A stretch of DNA of 64,000 nt from Epinephelus fuscoguttatus (GCF_011397635.1 NC_064764.1:41716955-41780954); one strand, 5' to 3'; positions 44,453 to 57,120 are shown, counted from the stretch's first letter. Notes: generated from the letters alone by a model not told the origin. Made by a program: numbers and translations.

Positions 44453-47016
44453 TGTCCCTCAGACTGGACAGAAATAGCACATGATAAAGTATCCCAAAAA
44501 AAATGCTTATTGATTATTTATGAGTGCATTTAGAGTAGAAATACACCATTACAATATGTGTTTTTTGTGTTTGGAACATAATGGAGCTCTGAACTGGTTA
44601 AGGTGGGGGTTTGTCATTCATGTACCTATTGCACAGTTTAAAGCAAAACGAGAAGAGGGGTTGCCTCAGCTGCTCTCAGCAACTCAAGAGGCTCTGTACT
44701 CTACAGGTAATACTCCTGTACTCACGAGCACGCATTCACACACTGAGAAAAGCATTAACGTGGCCAGCAAATCAGGACGAAATGCGTGCCGACTCCACAG
44801 TATTTAGGAAGGCAGTGTAGGGATTGAATGCTATGACACAATATCAACTGCTGCTTTGTTGCTGGGAAAGCCAGTGGCGAAGCGTTTGCAGTGTTCAACC
44901 CTTTCTGTGCCAGCCCCTCATAGGCTAGCCTTGTGTATGGAGGGTCTGGTGGAGCTTCAGCCACTGTGTGACTGTGGCATGAAGGTTTCCTTAATCTTGA
45001 AGACCTCATGGCAAGTCCAAGTTACTGGCTATGATCCACACATCCTAGTTATCTTATGTCTAACCAAGTTGGGTTTGCAATCAGTTGGATGAAGAGCAGC
45101 CCCCTGCAGCTTGGTGCAATGCTAACGGTGTTGACTGTCATGCAGGCACTTGGGTTCATGGCGGCGGCAGCCCACCCGTGGTACCCGTTGCCAAGCCACA
45201 CAAGTCACGCTTAGTTATCATTCCCCCCTCAGTATAGGACAACCTGAGATACTGTGGGTCCCCACAACACCTGTTGCAGGAAACACCGCTGGCACAAGTG
45301 ACCTCTGACATTAATGATTACGGATGCGTCCCTGACGGGGTGGGGAGGGACCTGCCACCTAAAGCAGCTACCTCTGGGTTGAAAAAAGAAACAACAAAAA
45401 CTGCAGTTCCTAAAATGGCCACTTGATGCTGGCTCCAAAAGTGAGTCAATCCCCACAGACAGCATGTTAAATTCCCAACTCTACAGCAGAAGTAAAAGCC
45501 TGATACAAAAAACAGTTTTCTTCTCTACAGCAACATCAGTTTTCCACAGGCCAGTTGCTAAAGACAGTTGTCCTTCTACTGTTCTGTCTAATGTTATTAG
45601 GGCTTTCTGGGAAAAGGTGCAACACATAGTTCTTCAAATTAAAAAAACAAACAAATGTTTTCCTTTGAGGCTCATAATACGATAGCTGTTACAAACTCTG
45701 ACAGGCTTGCTGCTGAGATTGTTAAATACAACGGAAAACTATTTCAGATGGCTGGAAAGCAACACACAATGCAAACCTGACAGTCTGGCAAACGACTGCA
45801 GAAAAGGGGCTGGTATTTGTACTGATAGAGCTGATGAGGGAAAGTGGAAACAGGTGAGCAGGTAAATGAGAGAGTCAGGTGACTGGGACTGAAGGACAAA
45901 TCTGAGGGCAGCTGGTGGATGGATGGGGAATGACATGGCAAGTCCAGAGGATACATGGGTTTAGGGGAAGTAAGAAAAGACTAGAGACAGGGTCTGACTC
46001 AGTAAAATGAAACAACTGAGGCAGGCATCAAGTTAAGATGTACGCCCTTTCTGCCAGCATTCCTGAAGAGGGTTGGGCTGCATGTTCAGGTGCTGTTGGT
46101 GGCTCTAAATTGACCACACAGAGGACTGCAGAGAACCAAGAGCTGTTAAATGGCATCTCCCACTTCTGTGATTGGTCTGAAGTCAGTTGCCTGTGTCTTG
46201 TTAAGGCATCAATGCAACTGATGAATTTATTTTGAAAGAGACTGTATCAAACTGTACATTTCCTGTGAAAACAGAAGTGTATTTTGAAAACAGACAATGC
46301 ATGTAACAGGCTGAAGTTGACATGGTGTCCCAGAACGTCAACAACCAACACACCCAGGGTAGCTTGGGCATCATATGTGGACGTGGAAAGTCCATGACCA
46401 AACGTGGACATGTGACGAGATCACAGTGAGGATGAGTTGGATAAAGCGTCAGTATTTGTCCAGTTGGCATTGAGAGCAGGCTGGCTCCAAAATGTAACTT
46501 TGTCAAGTGAACATGTGGGTTTATCATTTTGCCATCAAAATTTAAGTTCATATCAAACTTCAGGCTGTAGGCCACGGTGTGTATTTAAACTGATGGCAAT
46601 AAAACATGTGGGACTGAGGTCAGTGGCTGGGGCCTTCCTTCCTTATACGATGTATTCATTGTGCTCTTCTGTTGGCCTGTCAGAGTCAGCTGTATTTTGC
46701 ATTATTTGACTCACATTGTGACTTATTTGGTAGACTATAGGCAAGGAGAAGAAGCGTAAGATGGAAATTGTGACCTCAGAATTTGGAGTTTGTATGTGTT
46801 TGTCTGTGTCTTTGTGACATGATGTAACTCTCCAAAGTTGTACATCGATTGCTTGGTGCTCAGTTTGTGACTGGCTGGCCTCAACTGGCCACACCTGTTG
46901 TAGGGCAGAAGGGCCAATAGGATTAGGTGGAGAAACTTACAAATCAGCTGCATGATAGAGGGTTGGTCACAACACTGCCCGAGCTCAGCAGCCTAAGCTC
47001 TTCTTTATCTCTGATG

Positions 47017-48205
47017 ATGGAGACCCTGGAGGAAAGTGAACTCTGCTTTCCACAACTCCTCAACTCCTCCTGCAGGAAGCCAAAGCGTTCACTCACTGAG
47101 GCTGTGCTTCTTTACAGTCTTCTGTCCTTCATCTCTCTGCTCACTGTGATTCTCAACCTGCTGGTCGTCATCTCCATCTCACACTTCAAGTAACTGTCAA
47201 TTCTATTTATTATGGTGGTAGATGTACAGAAACGAATTGTTCATAGAAAATGTCAGATCTTGTTATGTGTTGATAAATAACTTAAACACTGCTTTTATAT
47301 TTTACCCATGGATTACATCTGCTAAATATTATAATGGACTTTCATTTGTTACTACAAACAATAATACATGATGCTCCTTTTTCAATCCAGGCAGCTCCAC
47401 ACCCCCACCAACTTCCTCCTCCTCTCTCTGGCTGTCTCAGATTTCTTCGTGGGCCTTCTCATGTTCTTCCAAATCATGCACATAGACGGCTGCTGGTTCC
47501 TCGGTGACTTCATGTGTGTTATAAATATTGTTTTAAGTTTCATTATTACTTCTTCCTCAGTAGGAACCATGGTGCTCATATCAGTCGACCAGCTCACGTA
47601 GCCATTTGTGATCCTCTGCATTACTCCACCAAAGTCACTGTGAGAAGAGTTAGAATCTGTGTTTGCCTTTATTGGGTCTATTCTGTTCTGTACATCAGTC
47701 TCATATTGAAAGGTAACTTGAAACAACCAGGCAGCTATAATTCCTGCTTTGGAGAGTGTGTGATTGTCCTTAACTATATCGCAGGAGTTGCTGACCTTAT
47801 TTTGACCTTTATTTGTCCTGTAACTGTCATCATAACTCTGTATGTAAGAGTATTTGTGGTGGCTGTGTCTCAGGCTCGTGCTATGCGGTCTCATATTGCA
47901 GCAGTCACACTTCAGGGTTCAGTGAAAGTAACTGCTAATAAGTCTGAGCTGAAAGCAGCCAGGACTCTCGGTGTGGTTGTAGTTGTGTTTCTGACATGCG
48001 TTGGCCCATATTTCTGTTCTTCTCTTGTAAACCAAGATAGCTTGTTTGGCATTGCTACTGTTGCCTTAGGGACCTGGTTGTTCTATTTTAACTCTTGTCT
48101 AAATCCAGTGATCTATGCTGCTACCCCTGGTTTGTAAAATCTATTAAGCTCATCATAACATTCAAGATACTTCAGCCTGACTCCTGTGATGCCAGCGTAC
48201 TGTAG
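47017..48205 (+). pseudogene. taar: TAAR-7: frameshifted near-copy of TAAR-6
   Basis: First exon 47017-47189 and second exon 47391-48205 align base for base with TAAR-6 except for a few small indels. At the DRY motif two bases are inserted (GTCGACCAGCTCACGTAG against GTCGACCGCTACGTAG), so the frame reads VDQLT and stops at 47599-47601. Near the TM7 fingerprint four bases (TTCT) are missing after ATCTATGCT, removing FCY. The two changes do not restore each other. As written, the gene yields only TM1 to TM3. Because the rest is so clean, either the inactivation is very recent or these are assembly errors in a duplicated region. Confidence 0.88.
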
Positions 48206-48430
48206 AAAGAGACTGTGTGTTCACTGACATTTCATTTTTCTTTGGAGAAGGAATGAAGTATTTATTGATGCTGCTGTATCTCAACGTCTTTTAACCCTTC
48301 TAATTTTGTGATACATACAGGAACTTCCATATAATGTGCCTCCTTCATTTTGTCGGCCTTGGACTCTTGCCCTATCAAGTCAGAGCCTCTGCATGATATG
48401 ACCCATGTCATTGTTAGACAGTCAGAGAGT

Positions 48431-48671
48431 TTAAGTTTATTTCCTTTATTAATCCCCCTGAGGAGAAATTCAATGTTTTCACTCTTGCTTGTCAATTACA
48501 CACAGGTCTGAAACACACACACATACACAAACAGGACCTATACATGCACAAAGTGGAGAGATGTCAGAGTGAGGGGGCTGCCCTTGGTCAGGCGCCCCAA
48601 GTGGTTGGGGGGTTCAGTGTCCCTCCGGTTCCCAACCCAAGTCCCTATGGACTGAGCTACTGCTGCCCCCA
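48431..48671 (-). mobile_element. tRNA-derived SINE, reversed, unit 2
   Basis: Copy of the SINE at 43172-43410 carried along by the tandem duplication, not an independent insertion. Confidence 0.83.
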
Positions 48672-49114
48672 GCTCAGTCATCGTTAAATACTAAAGAAAT
48701 AACAGTTTTGTGACACTTTAGTATTGACATCATCATCTTCATTACTCAGCCCCGGAAGTTGCTGCTTAGTTCCAACCTGCCAAGCTATCCAGCTGCTGTG
48801 TGTAAATGGGAAATAAATAATTTGTAAATTGATGTAAGATATCCATCCATCCATCCCTCCATCTGCAGATGTCAGCAGATGTAAGATATCTATTATTATG
48901 ATGTCATATATTTATATAATATATGAAAATGTAAGAGATAGACATATATATCATGCTGATATAGGTTCAAGTGTTCATTTTCTCCAGTTAGTTTGGTTTT
49001 AATTGCTTATTTGATGCTATATACACAGTCTGACACTTGGACTTTTATTTTGGTACTTCTGCTGACCAGCAGTGTGCATTTGCATATTAGCTAAATATTT
49101 TGTTTCTCCAAGCA

Positions 49115-49264
49115 CATTTAGATTTAATATTTAACATTTCTATTTAACATTTAACATTTAGATTTAGACGTATATTTAACATTTAGATTTAGATTCAACA
49201 TTGAGATTTAACATTTAACATTTAGATTTAACATTTAGGTTTACATTAAATATTTAAAATTTAA
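49115..49264. repeat. AT-rich minisatellite, unit 2
   Basis: Same ATTTAACATTTAG-type array as at 43853-44002. Confidence 0.8.
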
Positions 49265-49643
49265 CTGTGACATTATATTTAGCATATTTCAAATATTGCT
49301 GTAAATGTGGAAAAGGAATTAAAAAATGCACACCACTCTTTTTAAAAGTTGTTTGAAGCTAAATGTGGCAAAATGTTATTTTCAGTGCGAGCCACTTTAC
49401 AGACGGCACCCCATACCATACAGTGGTAATGGGTATGGTTAACATTACCACGTGCATTAGCCAATGTGGAAATTACTATGTCTTCATTGCTTAAAATTGC
49501 CATCATGTCTCTCGACTCACTCATATTCATCGTGTTCTTGCTGCAACATCCAATACAAGCCTACAGAGGAAACACAAGATGCCTTGATGATGTCAGGTTT
49601 CATTCCATATAATCAAACTTCATATTATATAATATTATATCAT

Positions 49644-49646
<3 letters not shown>

Positions 49647-49727
<81 letters not shown>

Positions 49728-49739
49728 CATACATACATA
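49647..49739. repeat. (TA)n at junction of units 2 and 3
   Basis: Longer than the tract at the first junction, again followed by CATACATACATA and then the unit start at 49740. Confidence 0.9.
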
Positions 49740-52490
49740 TGTCCCTCAGACTGGACAGAAATAGCACATGATAAAGTATCCCAAAAAAAATGCTTATTGA
49801 TTATTTATGAGTGCATTTAGAGTAGAAATACACCATTACAATATGTGTTTTTTGTGTTTGGAACATAATGGAGCTCTGAACTGGTTAAGGTGGGGGTTTG
49901 TCATTCATGTACCTATTGCACAGTTTAAAGCAAAACGAGAAGAGGGGTTGCCTCAGCTGCTCTCAGCAACTCAAGAGGCTCTGTACTCTACAGGTAATAC
50001 TCCTGTACTCACGAGCACGCATTCACACACTGAGAAAAGCATTAACGTGGCCAGCAAATCAGGACGAAATGCGTGCCGACTCCACAGTATTTAGGAAGGC
50101 AGTGTAGGGATTGAATGCTATGACACAATATCAACTGCTGCTTTGTTGCTGGGAAAGCCAGTGGCGAAGCGTTTGCAGTGTTCAACCCTTTCTGTGCCAG
50201 CCCCTCATAGGCTAGCCTTGTGTGTATGGAGGGTCTGGTGGAGCTTCAGCCACTGTGTGACTGTGGCATGAAGGTTTCCTTAATCTTGAAGACCTCATGG
50301 CAAGTCCAAGTTACTGGCTATGATCCACACATCCTAGTTATCTTATGTCTAACCAAGTTGGGTTTGCAATCAGTTGGATGAAGAGCAGCCCCCTGCAGCT
50401 TGGTGCAATGCTAACGGTGTTGACTGTCATGCAGGCACTTGGGTTCATGGCGGCGGCAGCCCACCCGTGGTACCCGCTGCCACACAAGTCACGCTTAGTT
50501 ATCATTCCCCCTCAGTATAGGACAACCTGAGATACTGTGGGTCCCACAACACCTGTTGCAGGAAACACCGCTGGCACAAGTGACCTCTGACATTAATGAT
50601 TACGGATGCGTCCCTGACGGGGTGGGGAGGGACCTGCCACCTAAAGCAGCTACCTCTGGGTTGAAAAAAGAAACAACAAAAACTGCAGTTCCTAAAATGG
50701 CCACTTGATGCTGGCTCCAAAAGTGAGTCAATCCCCACAGACAGCATGTTAAATTCCCCAACTCTACAGCAGAAGTAAAAAGCCTGATACAAAAAAACAG
50801 TTTTCTTCTCTACAGCAACATCAGTTTTCCACAGGCCAGTTGCTAAAAGACAGTTGTCCTTCTACTGTTCTGTCTAATGTTATTAGGGCTTTCTGGGAAA
50901 AGGTGCAACACATAGTTCTTCAAATTAAAAAAAACAAACAAATGTTTTCCCTTTGAGGCTCATAATACGATAGCTGTTACAAACTCTGACAGGCTTGCTG
51001 CTGAGATTGTTAAATACAACAGAAAACTATTTCAGATGGCTGGAAAGCAACACACAATGCAAACCTGACAGTCTGGCAAACGACTGCAGAAAAGGGGCTG
51101 GTATTTGTACTGATAGAGCTGATGAGGGAAAGTGGAAACAGGTGAGCAGGTAAATGAGAGAGTCAGGTGACTGGGACTGAAGGAAAAATCTGAGGGCAGC
51201 TGGTGGATGGATGGGGAATGACATGGCAAGTCCAGAGGATACATGGGTTTAGGGGAAGTAAGAAAAGACTAGAGACAGGGTCTGACTCAGTAAAATGAAA
51301 CAACTGAGGCAGGCATCAAGTTAAGATGTACGCCCTTTCTGCCAGCATTCCTGAAGAGGGTTGGGCTGCATGTTCAGGTGCTGTTGGTGGCTCTAAATTG
51401 ACCACACAGAGGACTGCAGAGAACCAAGAGCTGTTAAATGGCATCTCCCACTTCTGTGATTGGTCTGAAGTCAGTTGCCTGTGTCTTGTTAAGGCATCAA
51501 TGCAACTGATGAATTTATTTTGAAAGAGACTGTATCAAACTGTACATTTCCTGTGAAAACAGAAGTGTATTTTGAAAACAGACAATGCATGTAACAGGCT
51601 GAAGTTGACATGGTGTCCCAGAACGTCAACAACCAACACACCCAGGGTAGCTTGGGCATCATATGTGGACGTGGAAAGTCCATGACCAAACGTGGACATG
51701 TGACGAGGTCACAGTGAGGATGAGTTGGATAAAGCGTCAGTATTTGTCCAGTTGGCATTGAGAGCAGGCTGGCTCCAAAATGTAACTTTGTCAAGTGAAC
51801 ATGTGGGTTTATCATTTTGCCATCAAAATTTAAGTTCATATCAAACTTCAGGCTGTAGGCCAAGATGTGTATTTAAACTGATGGCAATAAAACATGTGGG
51901 ACTGAGGTCAATGGCTGGGGCCTTCCTTCCTTATACGATGTATTCATTGTGCTCTTCTGTTGGCCTGTCAGAGTCAGCTGTATTTTGCATTATTTGACTC
52001 ACATTGTGACTTATTTGGTAGACTATAGGCAAGCAGAAGAAGTGTATGATGGAAATTGTGACCTCAGAGTTTGGAGTTCATGTGTGTTTGTCTGTGTCTT
52101 TGTGACATGATGTAACTCTCCAAAGTTGTACATCAATTGCTTGGTGCTCAGTTTGTGACTGGCTGGCCTCAACTGGCCACACCTGTTGTAGGGCAGAAGG
52201 GCCAATAGGATTAGGTGGAGAAAACTTACAAATCAGCTGCATGATAGAGGGGGTTGGTCACAACGCTGCCCGAGCTCAGCAGCCTAAGCTCTTCTTTATC
52301 TCTGATGATGGAGACCCTGGAGGAAAGTGAACTCTGCTTTCCACAACTCCTCAACTCCTCCTGCAGGAAGCCAAAGCGTCCACTCACTGAGGCTGTGCTT
52401 CTTTACAGTCTTCTGTCCTTCATCTCTCTGCTCACTGTGATTCTCAACCTGCTGGTCATCATCTCCATCTCACACTTCAAGTAGTAACAT
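49740..52490. repeat. Tandem unit 3 (partial) up to exon 1 of TAAR-8
   Basis: Near-identical to 39201-41935 and 44453-47195. The similarity collapses just after the splice donor of TAAR-8 exon 1, so this unit keeps the shared upstream region and exon 1 only. Confidence 0.9.
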
Positions 52491-53511
52491 ATCTAATCAA
52501 TTTACGAAAGTGATAGATATTCAAAAATTAATGGTTCAGCAAAAACAATTTAAGTTCAGATGTGGCTTTGTGTTGACCTATGATTTAAAACACTGCCTTG
52601 ACATTTTATTTGTGGATTACATCTGCTAAATATTAGAATGGAGTTGCAATTGATAGTACAAACAATTATACTTGATGCACCTCTTTCAATCCAGGCAGCT
52701 CCACACCCCCACCAACTTCCTCCTCCTCTCTCTGGCTGTCTCAGATTGCATCGTGGGCCTCTTCATGTTCTTTGAGATTTTCCTCACAGATGGCTGCTGG
52801 TTATTCGGTGACATCATGTGTGTCCTGCATCTGTATCTATCATATATTACTACCTCTGCCTCAGTAGGAACCATGGTGCTCATATCAGTCGACCGCTATT
52901 TTGCCATTTGCTATCCTCTGCATTACTCCACCAAAGTCACTGTGAAAGCAGTTTCAATCTCTGTTAGCCTCTGTTGGGTCTGTTCTCTTCTGTACAACAG
53001 TCTGATAATGATGGATAACTTGAAACAACCAGGCAGGTATCATTCCTGCTCTGGACAGTGTATGGTTGTCATTAACTATATTGCAGGGATTGCTGACCTT
53101 ATTTTGACCTTTATTGGTCCTGTCACTGTCATCATAGTTCTGTATATGAGAGTATTTGTGGTGGCTGTGTCTCAGGCTCGAGCCATGCGGTCTCATATTG
53201 CAGCAGTCTCACAACAAAAATTAGGGAAAGTAACTGCTAAGAAATGTGAGATGAAAGCAGCCAGGACTCTTGGTGTTGTTGTACTTGTGTTTCTGATATG
53301 CCTTAGCCCATTTTACTGTATCTCTCTTGCAGGCCAGGACAGCTTATTTGGCGTGACCTCTTTGCCCTTAGAGACCTGGCTGATCTTTTTTAACTCTTGT
53401 CTAAATCCAGTGATCTATGCTTTCTGCTACCCCTGGTTTCTCAGATCCATTAAGCTCATTGTCACATTTAAGATATTTCAGCCTGACTCCTGTGATGCCA
53501 GCGTACTGTAG
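52308..53511 (+). CDS. taar: TAAR-8: trace amine-associated receptor (TAAR13c-like), intact, mosaic
   Basis: Coding exons 52308-52480 and 52695-53511, intron 214 bp, GT/AG, phase 2, 329 residues. The first exon differs from that of TAAR-6 by two residues only, but the second exon is clearly distinct: VGLFMFFEIFLTDGCW in TM2, VLHLYLSYITTSA in TM3, YFAICYPLHY after DR, and TM6 FLICLSPFY. 3.32 is Ser107, D5.42 is kept (GIADLIL), W6.48 is Leu. IL3 has KCEMKAAR instead of KSELKAAR. So an old divergent receptor body has acquired a unit-type promoter region and exon 1. Expected olfactory receptor; ligand unknown. Confidence 0.94.
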
Positions 53512-54369
53512 AAAGAGACTGTGTAGTCAGGATAGCTTTTTTTGACAAGAAGGAATGAAGTATTTATTGGTGTCACTGACTTTACAAATTGAAAGTCAGG
53601 ACAAATGTAAAAAAAAAAAATGCTGCATTTATTTTATAAAGTGTATATCAAAGACATCTACAGAAAGTGTAATTATGTTTCTGTCTTCTCTTTATCCTCT
53701 TTATTTTGGTGTCAGATACACTAACTTCAATATAATGCGCTAACTTTTCCTTGTCTGATAGACTGTGGCCTAGTGATTGGAACTAAGTCAGTGCCTCTGT
53801 TTGATGTGACTGCCAAATGTTGAGACAGTCAGAGAACTCAGTCAGCATCAAGTATTGAAGAAATATCCTCCACATTTGATTCGAAGTAAAGCTAACCATT
53901 ATATTTTGCTCTAATCTCTTCATCACCATCATTTACAAAAGGTAAGCCTCATCTCAAATCAGGTTTCAAGCAACAGCCACAACTTAAGTTGAAATAAACC
54001 TCAGTAGGTAACGCTTTTCTTTAAGCCCCCTTCTTTTACATTTTAAAGCTGAATACAAGTATATAGTACATTATATAAAACCCACTCTATGGAGTAGCTG
54101 TAGACAACCATGAAAACATTTTAAGTGTCCATTAATGTATTAATATGATGTATTTATCAACAACCATAACTTCTATTGTGAAGACAGATATTTTTTTATT
54201 ATGACATCAGTGCCTTACTCTAACCATTCATTATCTGCTGACACACCAGCATCCACTTATGAGGACCCATTAATGATAATAGTTGCTGAAAAAGACATTA
54301 ATAAACACTTCAGATTGATCTGAGTCATTAAGTATTGAGTATCTGCCGAAACTGAGGCCTGTTCTGATA
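53512..54369. other. 3' flank of TAAR-8, duplicated behind TAAR-9
   Basis: Non-coding. Near-identical to 59319-60177, down to a poly-A run and CCTTGTCTGATAGACTGTGG. Confidence 0.8.
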
Positions 54370-54860
54370 CTTCTGTTTATTTTATTTTATTTAGACGTTT
54401 ATTGATCAGGGACAAATGCATTAAACATTATTTCATATAAAATACAAAACAGATGTCATGCATGCAAGTTTCTAGCTGAAGCTAATTCGCAACCCCTGTC
54501 CCTGGTTAGACTTTTGCTCTTAAAACAAAGTTTGTGTGCAAAGTTAAAAACATTACAAAAACATTAATATACAAAACATATAGACAAAGACAGAATCAGG
54601 ACATAAACAATAAACAAAAACACAAAACAGTAAAGGGCAGTACACTAAATGAGTACAATAATATAGATAACTAGATAGATAACGCAGCTGCACTGTGCAC
54701 ACTTCAAGTAAAGATTTTAAAATCAGTGCAATGTAAATGATTGACAATTGAATAGCTCTCCAGTGCATTACGAGGAAAAAAAAACATGCATCCAAGCTGT
54801 TAATATATTTCTTTTTATTAATTAATTAATTTAAAAAAAATTTTTTTTTTTACAAAATAA
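54370..54860. repeat. Interspersed AT-rich repeat, copy 1
   Basis: TTATTTAGACGTTTATTGAT through GAAGCTAATTCGCAACCCCT has the look of a fish retroposon 3' end in reverse orientation. The second copy (60185-60660) came with the flank duplication. Confidence 0.5.
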
Positions 54861-55053
54861 TAAACTCTCTTTAATTGTTTTGACCTTGATGCTGGAGCAA
54901 GAATAAGTGCTTTCATTTTGAATGAGATGGTGATGCTGCATCATCACCTTTTGTAGGAAGAGGATGTTCCTACTCTTGATGCAGTGGTCATGACTGCTAG
55001 CCTATAGGGCTGGCGTAATGGTATTAAGACATCTCAGAACCCCTCAGGGGAGT

Positions 55054-55956
55054 CAGTCAATCAATTTTATTTATAAAGCCCAACATCACAAATCACAATT
55101 TGCCTCACAGGGCTTTACAGCATACGACATCCCTCTCAGCTGATCAGGAAAAACTCAGGAAAAACTCAACCAAAAAAAGACCTTTAACAGGAAAAAATGA
55201 TAGAAACCTCAGGAAGAGCAACTGAGGAGGGATCCCTCTTCCAGGACGGACAGACGTGCAATAGATGTTGTACAGAACAGATCAGCATAATAAATTAACA
55301 GTAATCCATATGACACAATGAGACAGAAAGAGAGAGAAAGAGAAAGAGAGAGAGAGAGAGAAGGGGAGAAGGAGAGAAGGTGCCCGGTGTATTATAGGGG
55401 GGTCCTCCGGCAGACTAGGCCTAAGTCAGCCTAACTAGGGGCTGGTACAGGGCAAGCCTGAGCCAGCCCTAACTATAAGCTTTATCAAAGAGGAAAGTCT
55501 TAAGTCTAGTCTTAAATGTGGAGACGGTGTCTGCCTCCCGGACCGTAACAGGAAGATGATTCCACAGGAGAGGAGCCTGATAGCTGAAGGCTCTGGCTCC
55601 TGATCTACTTTTGGAGACTTTAGGGACCACGAGTAACCCTGCGTTCTCAGAACGCAGAGTTCTGGTGGGATAATATGGCACTATGAGCTCTCTAAGATAT
55701 GACGGAGCTTGACCATTTAGAGCTTTATAAGTTAACAGTAGGATTTTAAATTCAATTCTGGATTTTACAGGGAGCCAGTGCAGAGAAGCTAAAACAGGAG
55801 AAATATGATCTCGTTTCTTAGTTCCTGTTAGTACACGTGCTGCTGCATTCTGAATTAGCTGGAGAGTTTTTAAGGACTTACTAGAGCTACCTGATAATAG
55901 AGAGTTACAGTAATCCAGCCTTGAGGTAACAAAAGCGTGGACCAATTTTTCTGCAG
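55054..55956 (-). mobile_element. LINE-E: L2-type ORF2 end with its 3' UTR
   Basis: The minus strand reads the C-terminal ORF2 region (about 55955-55469, [18 protein letters not shown] to [10 protein letters not shown]), then the 3' UTR, including a GA-rich stretch (55320-55380), ending at 55054 with ATAAATAAAATTGATTGACT. 5'-truncated. The protein part is the same as LINE-C. Here ORF and UTR are in normal order, which exposes the inverted order at 26818. Confidence 0.87.
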
Positions 55957-56099
55957 GATTGTACCCCATAGTGAAATACCTCAATCATCAGAACTGGGGT
56001 TACCTCTGTAACCTAAAGGTTGTGGGGGTTTTTTTCTAGTAAGATCTCTTAGAAATGGGCTTGTCCTTGTTTTCATTTTTTTCTGACAGTACTTGTACT

Positions 56100-57120
56100 T
56101 GTACTCGTCGTCCTCCGCTTATCCGGGTCCGGGTCGCGGGGGCAGCAGCCTCAGCAAAGAAGCCCAGACAGTCCTCTCCCCAGCCACTGCCGTCAGCTCT
56201 TCCGCGGGAACTCCGAGGCGTTCCCAGGCCAGTCGGGTGATGTAGTCCCTCCAGCGTGTTCTGGGGCGGCCCCAAGGGAGGCGTCCGGAAGGCATCCTTG
56301 CCAGATGCCCGAACCACCTCAACTGGCTCCTCTCGATGTGGAGGAGCAGCGGCTCTACTCCGAGTCCCTCCCGGATGTCTGAGCTCCTCACCCTATCCCT
56401 AAGGCTGAGCCCAGCCACCCTGCGGAGGAAACTCATTTTGGCCGCTCGTACTCGCGATCTCATTCTTTCGGTCACTACCCAGAGCTCGTGACCATAGGTG
56501 AGGGTTGGAACGTAGATCGACCGGTAAATTGAGAGCTTCGCTTTCTGGCTAAGCTCCCTCTTCACCACAACGGACCGGTTAAGCGCCTGCATCACTGCTG
56601 ATGCCGCCCCAATCCACCTGTCAATCTCCTGCTCCATCCTACCCTCACTCGTGAACAAGACCCAGAGATACTTAAACTCCTCCACCTGAGGAAGGACCTC
56701 CCCCCTGACCTGGAGTGGGCAATCCACCCTTTTCCAGCTGAGGACCATGGCCTCAGACTTGGAGGTGCTGATTCTCATCCCAGCCGCTTCACACTCTGCT
56801 GCGAACCGTCCCAGCGAGAGCTGGAGGTCACTGTTTGATGGAGCTAGGAGGACCACGTCATCCGCAAAAAGCAGGGACAAGATCCTCCCGTCACCAAACC
56901 TGACACCCTCCACCACTCACCTGCGCCTAGAAATTCTGTCCATGAAAGTTATGAACAGAGCCGGTGACAAAGGGCAGCCCTGGCGGAGTCCAACCCTCAC
57001 CGGGAACAGGTCCGACTTACTGCCAGCCACGCGAACCAGACTCATGCTCCTTCGGTACAGGGACTGGATGGCCCTTAGCAAGGGGCCACGAACCCCTGAC
57101 AGCATTATTGTAAATTCTCA
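56100..57120 (-). mobile_element. LINE-F: 5'-truncated RTE-like LINE, RT palm to C-terminus
   Basis: Minus strand 57105-56917 reads RVGLRQGCPLSPALFITFMD, and 56916-56119 continues with GVRFGDGRILSLLFADDVVL (catalytic FADD), MRISTSKSEAMVLSW, EEFKYLWVLFTSEGRMEQEI, LTYGHELWV and RWFGHLARMPSGRL-GRPRTRW. The break between the two pieces is small: a TGA near 56917. It ends near 56100 in the family's GC-rich 3' region. Much less decayed than LINE-D of the same family. Confidence 0.83.

Larger units (their letters stand above)
44453..49739. repeat. Tandem unit 2 (5.29 kb) with TAAR-7
   Basis: Near-identical to unit 1 over its whole length. The differences I see are mostly 1-4 base indels, often in homopolymers (for example in runs of A, C or G), and a longer (TA)n. 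Confidence 0.93.

Noticed and set aside
44520-44807. 95-codon frame repeated at 49807-50094 and, shorter, at 39313-39555
   Set aside because: It is repeated only because the 5.27-kb unit is repeated. The unit 1 copy is shifted, it has no domain or family resemblance, and codon use looks random. Treated as non-coding.
47382-47894. 170-codon antisense frame over TAAR-7, with similar ones at 42119-42629, 52686-53196 and 58797-59003
   Set aside because: Shadow of the receptor's conserved second exon on the opposite strand. It follows the receptor codons exactly and has no independent support.
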